Shown here: positions 15,429-15,643 of the stretch, in pieces
How positions within the stretch are numbered: position 1 is the stretch's first letter
How the letters are laid out: every line of letters begins with the position of its first letter
Assembly: GCA_045627705.1 (NCBI GenBank)
Contig: JAZQOE010000109.1
Span: 1-15,643, forward strand
DNA length: 15,643 bases
Direction of reading: 5' to 3'
Source of the DNA: JBMNHG01 sp045627705
GTDB lineage: Bacteria; Verrucomicrobiota; Kiritimatiellia; RFP12; JBMNHG01
Notes under the pieces: model-generated
Databases searched by the model: none
What the model was told of the DNA's origin: nothing
Seen by the model: the letters and a program-made list of their open reading frames with translations, nothing else
Program-made: the position numbers and the translations under genes

Positions 15429-15451
15429 CTTAAAGGGACAGACTATTTAAG
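15429..15451. repeat. 23-bp palindromic repeat, copy 2
   Basis: Identical over all 23 bases to the copy at 7160-7182, with CTTAAA and TTTAAG arms. It lies between the divergent giant peptidase gene (11 bases from its first ATG) and the transposase promoter, whose -35 begins three bases beyond it. This is the position expected for a repeat bounding a RAYT unit. It occupies the space where a promoter of the giant gene would sit. Confidence 0.75.
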
Positions 15452-15453
15452 CA

Positions 15454-15483
15454 TTGACATGTCCGCAAGTTGCGGCGTATCAT
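15454..15483 (+). promoter_or_regulatory. near-consensus promoter of the transposase gene, with an internal palindrome
   Basis: TTGACA (15454-15459, perfect -35) and TATCAT (15478-15483) are separated by 18 bases. The predicted transcript starts near 15490, about 13 bases before the ATG, directly at the AAGGAG ribosome binding site (15491-15496). The spacer contains CCGCAA-G-TTGCGG (15463-15475), a perfect inverted repeat between -35 and -10 that is well placed to be a repressor operator. Confidence 0.65.
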
Positions 15484-15502
15484 GCGTGCAAAGGAGAAAA
15501 CC

Positions 15503-15643
15503 ATGCGCAAGGCAAGAGCAAAGAACGAAGGCGAAGGATACTACCACCTGGTGAGCAGGTGTGCGTTCAAGAAGATGGCGTTCGGGGACGCGGAGAAGGA
15601 GATGTTCGTGAGGATGCTGCGGAAGGTCGCGGCGTTCAGCGGG
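15503..15643 (+). CDS. RAYT/Y1-type (IS200-like, HUH) transposase, N-terminal part
   Basis: Only the first 47 residues lie in the window; the frame is open to the right edge. After a basic N-terminus come GEGYYHLVSRC (10-20) and FGDAEKEMFVRMLRKVAAFSG (27-47). These resemble the first beta-strand and helix of Y1_Tnp-domain proteins of the REP-associated tyrosine transposase type. In those proteins the HUH metal motif and catalytic tyrosine come later in the chain, so activity cannot be judged here. The ATG is well supported by AAGGAG six bases upstream and a strong promoter. A palindromic repeat found elsewhere in the window lies 51 bases upstream, as expected if this enzyme mobilises it. Confidence 0.75.
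   Translation, partial: MRKARAKNEGEGYYHLVSRCAFKKMAFGDAEKEMFVRMLRKVAAFSG

Overview
The window looks like a chromosomal stretch from a GC-rich bacterium of the PVC superphylum, most likely Kiritimatiellota (Lentisphaerota is the main alternative). This is an inference. It rests on very large secreted multidomain proteins that combine C10 peptidase, beta-helix, BACON and caspase modules, on a GH71-like/formylglycine-generating-enzyme-like fusion, on a RAYT-type transposase with a short palindromic repeat, and on core genes with strongly G/C-rich third codon positions. No phage genes, CRISPR array or complete insertion sequence are visible.

Layout. Positions 1-169 hold no gene, only a GC-rich hairpin repeat. 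A tRNA-Arg(CCG) follows on the minus strand (170-246) with its own sigma70-like promoter. Next is a tight minus-strand operon, read from right to left: ispF (isoprenoid precursor synthesis), cysS (cysteinyl-tRNA synthetase), tmk (thymidylate kinase) and an ABC-2-like membrane permease. Four 7-bp tandem repeats lie just upstream of ispF. A strong hairpin with T-runs on both sides separates this operon from a single gene (4420-7026) for a secreted protein that joins a GH71-like glycoside hydrolase domain to a C-terminal FGE/sulfatase-modifying-factor fold. That gene has its own promoter, leader hairpin and terminator. Then comes a second minus-strand operon: ychF (P-loop ATPase), a DUF3127 protein ending in a perfect SSB-like acidic tail, and prmC (release-factor methyltransferase).

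The right third (9818-15418) is one 1866-residue secreted protein. In order it carries a signal peptide, a C10 (streptopain-like) peptidase with prodomain, several beta-sandwich modules, two right-handed beta-helix blocks, a BACON domain and a caspase-fold (C14) peptidase. Both peptidase active sites look intact, and the chain has 61 cysteines. At the right edge a plus-strand RAYT-like (Y1/HUH) transposase gene starts behind a near-consensus promoter and runs off the window.

A 23-bp palindromic repeat occurs twice and identically: once next to the transposase gene and once 8 kb away, in the intergenic region between the GH71-FGE gene and prmC. This suggests a mobilised REP-like element. The most notable item is the dual cysteine-peptidase giant protein; the GH71-FGE fusion and the repeat/transposase pair come next. 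The core genes are ordinary housekeeping genes.
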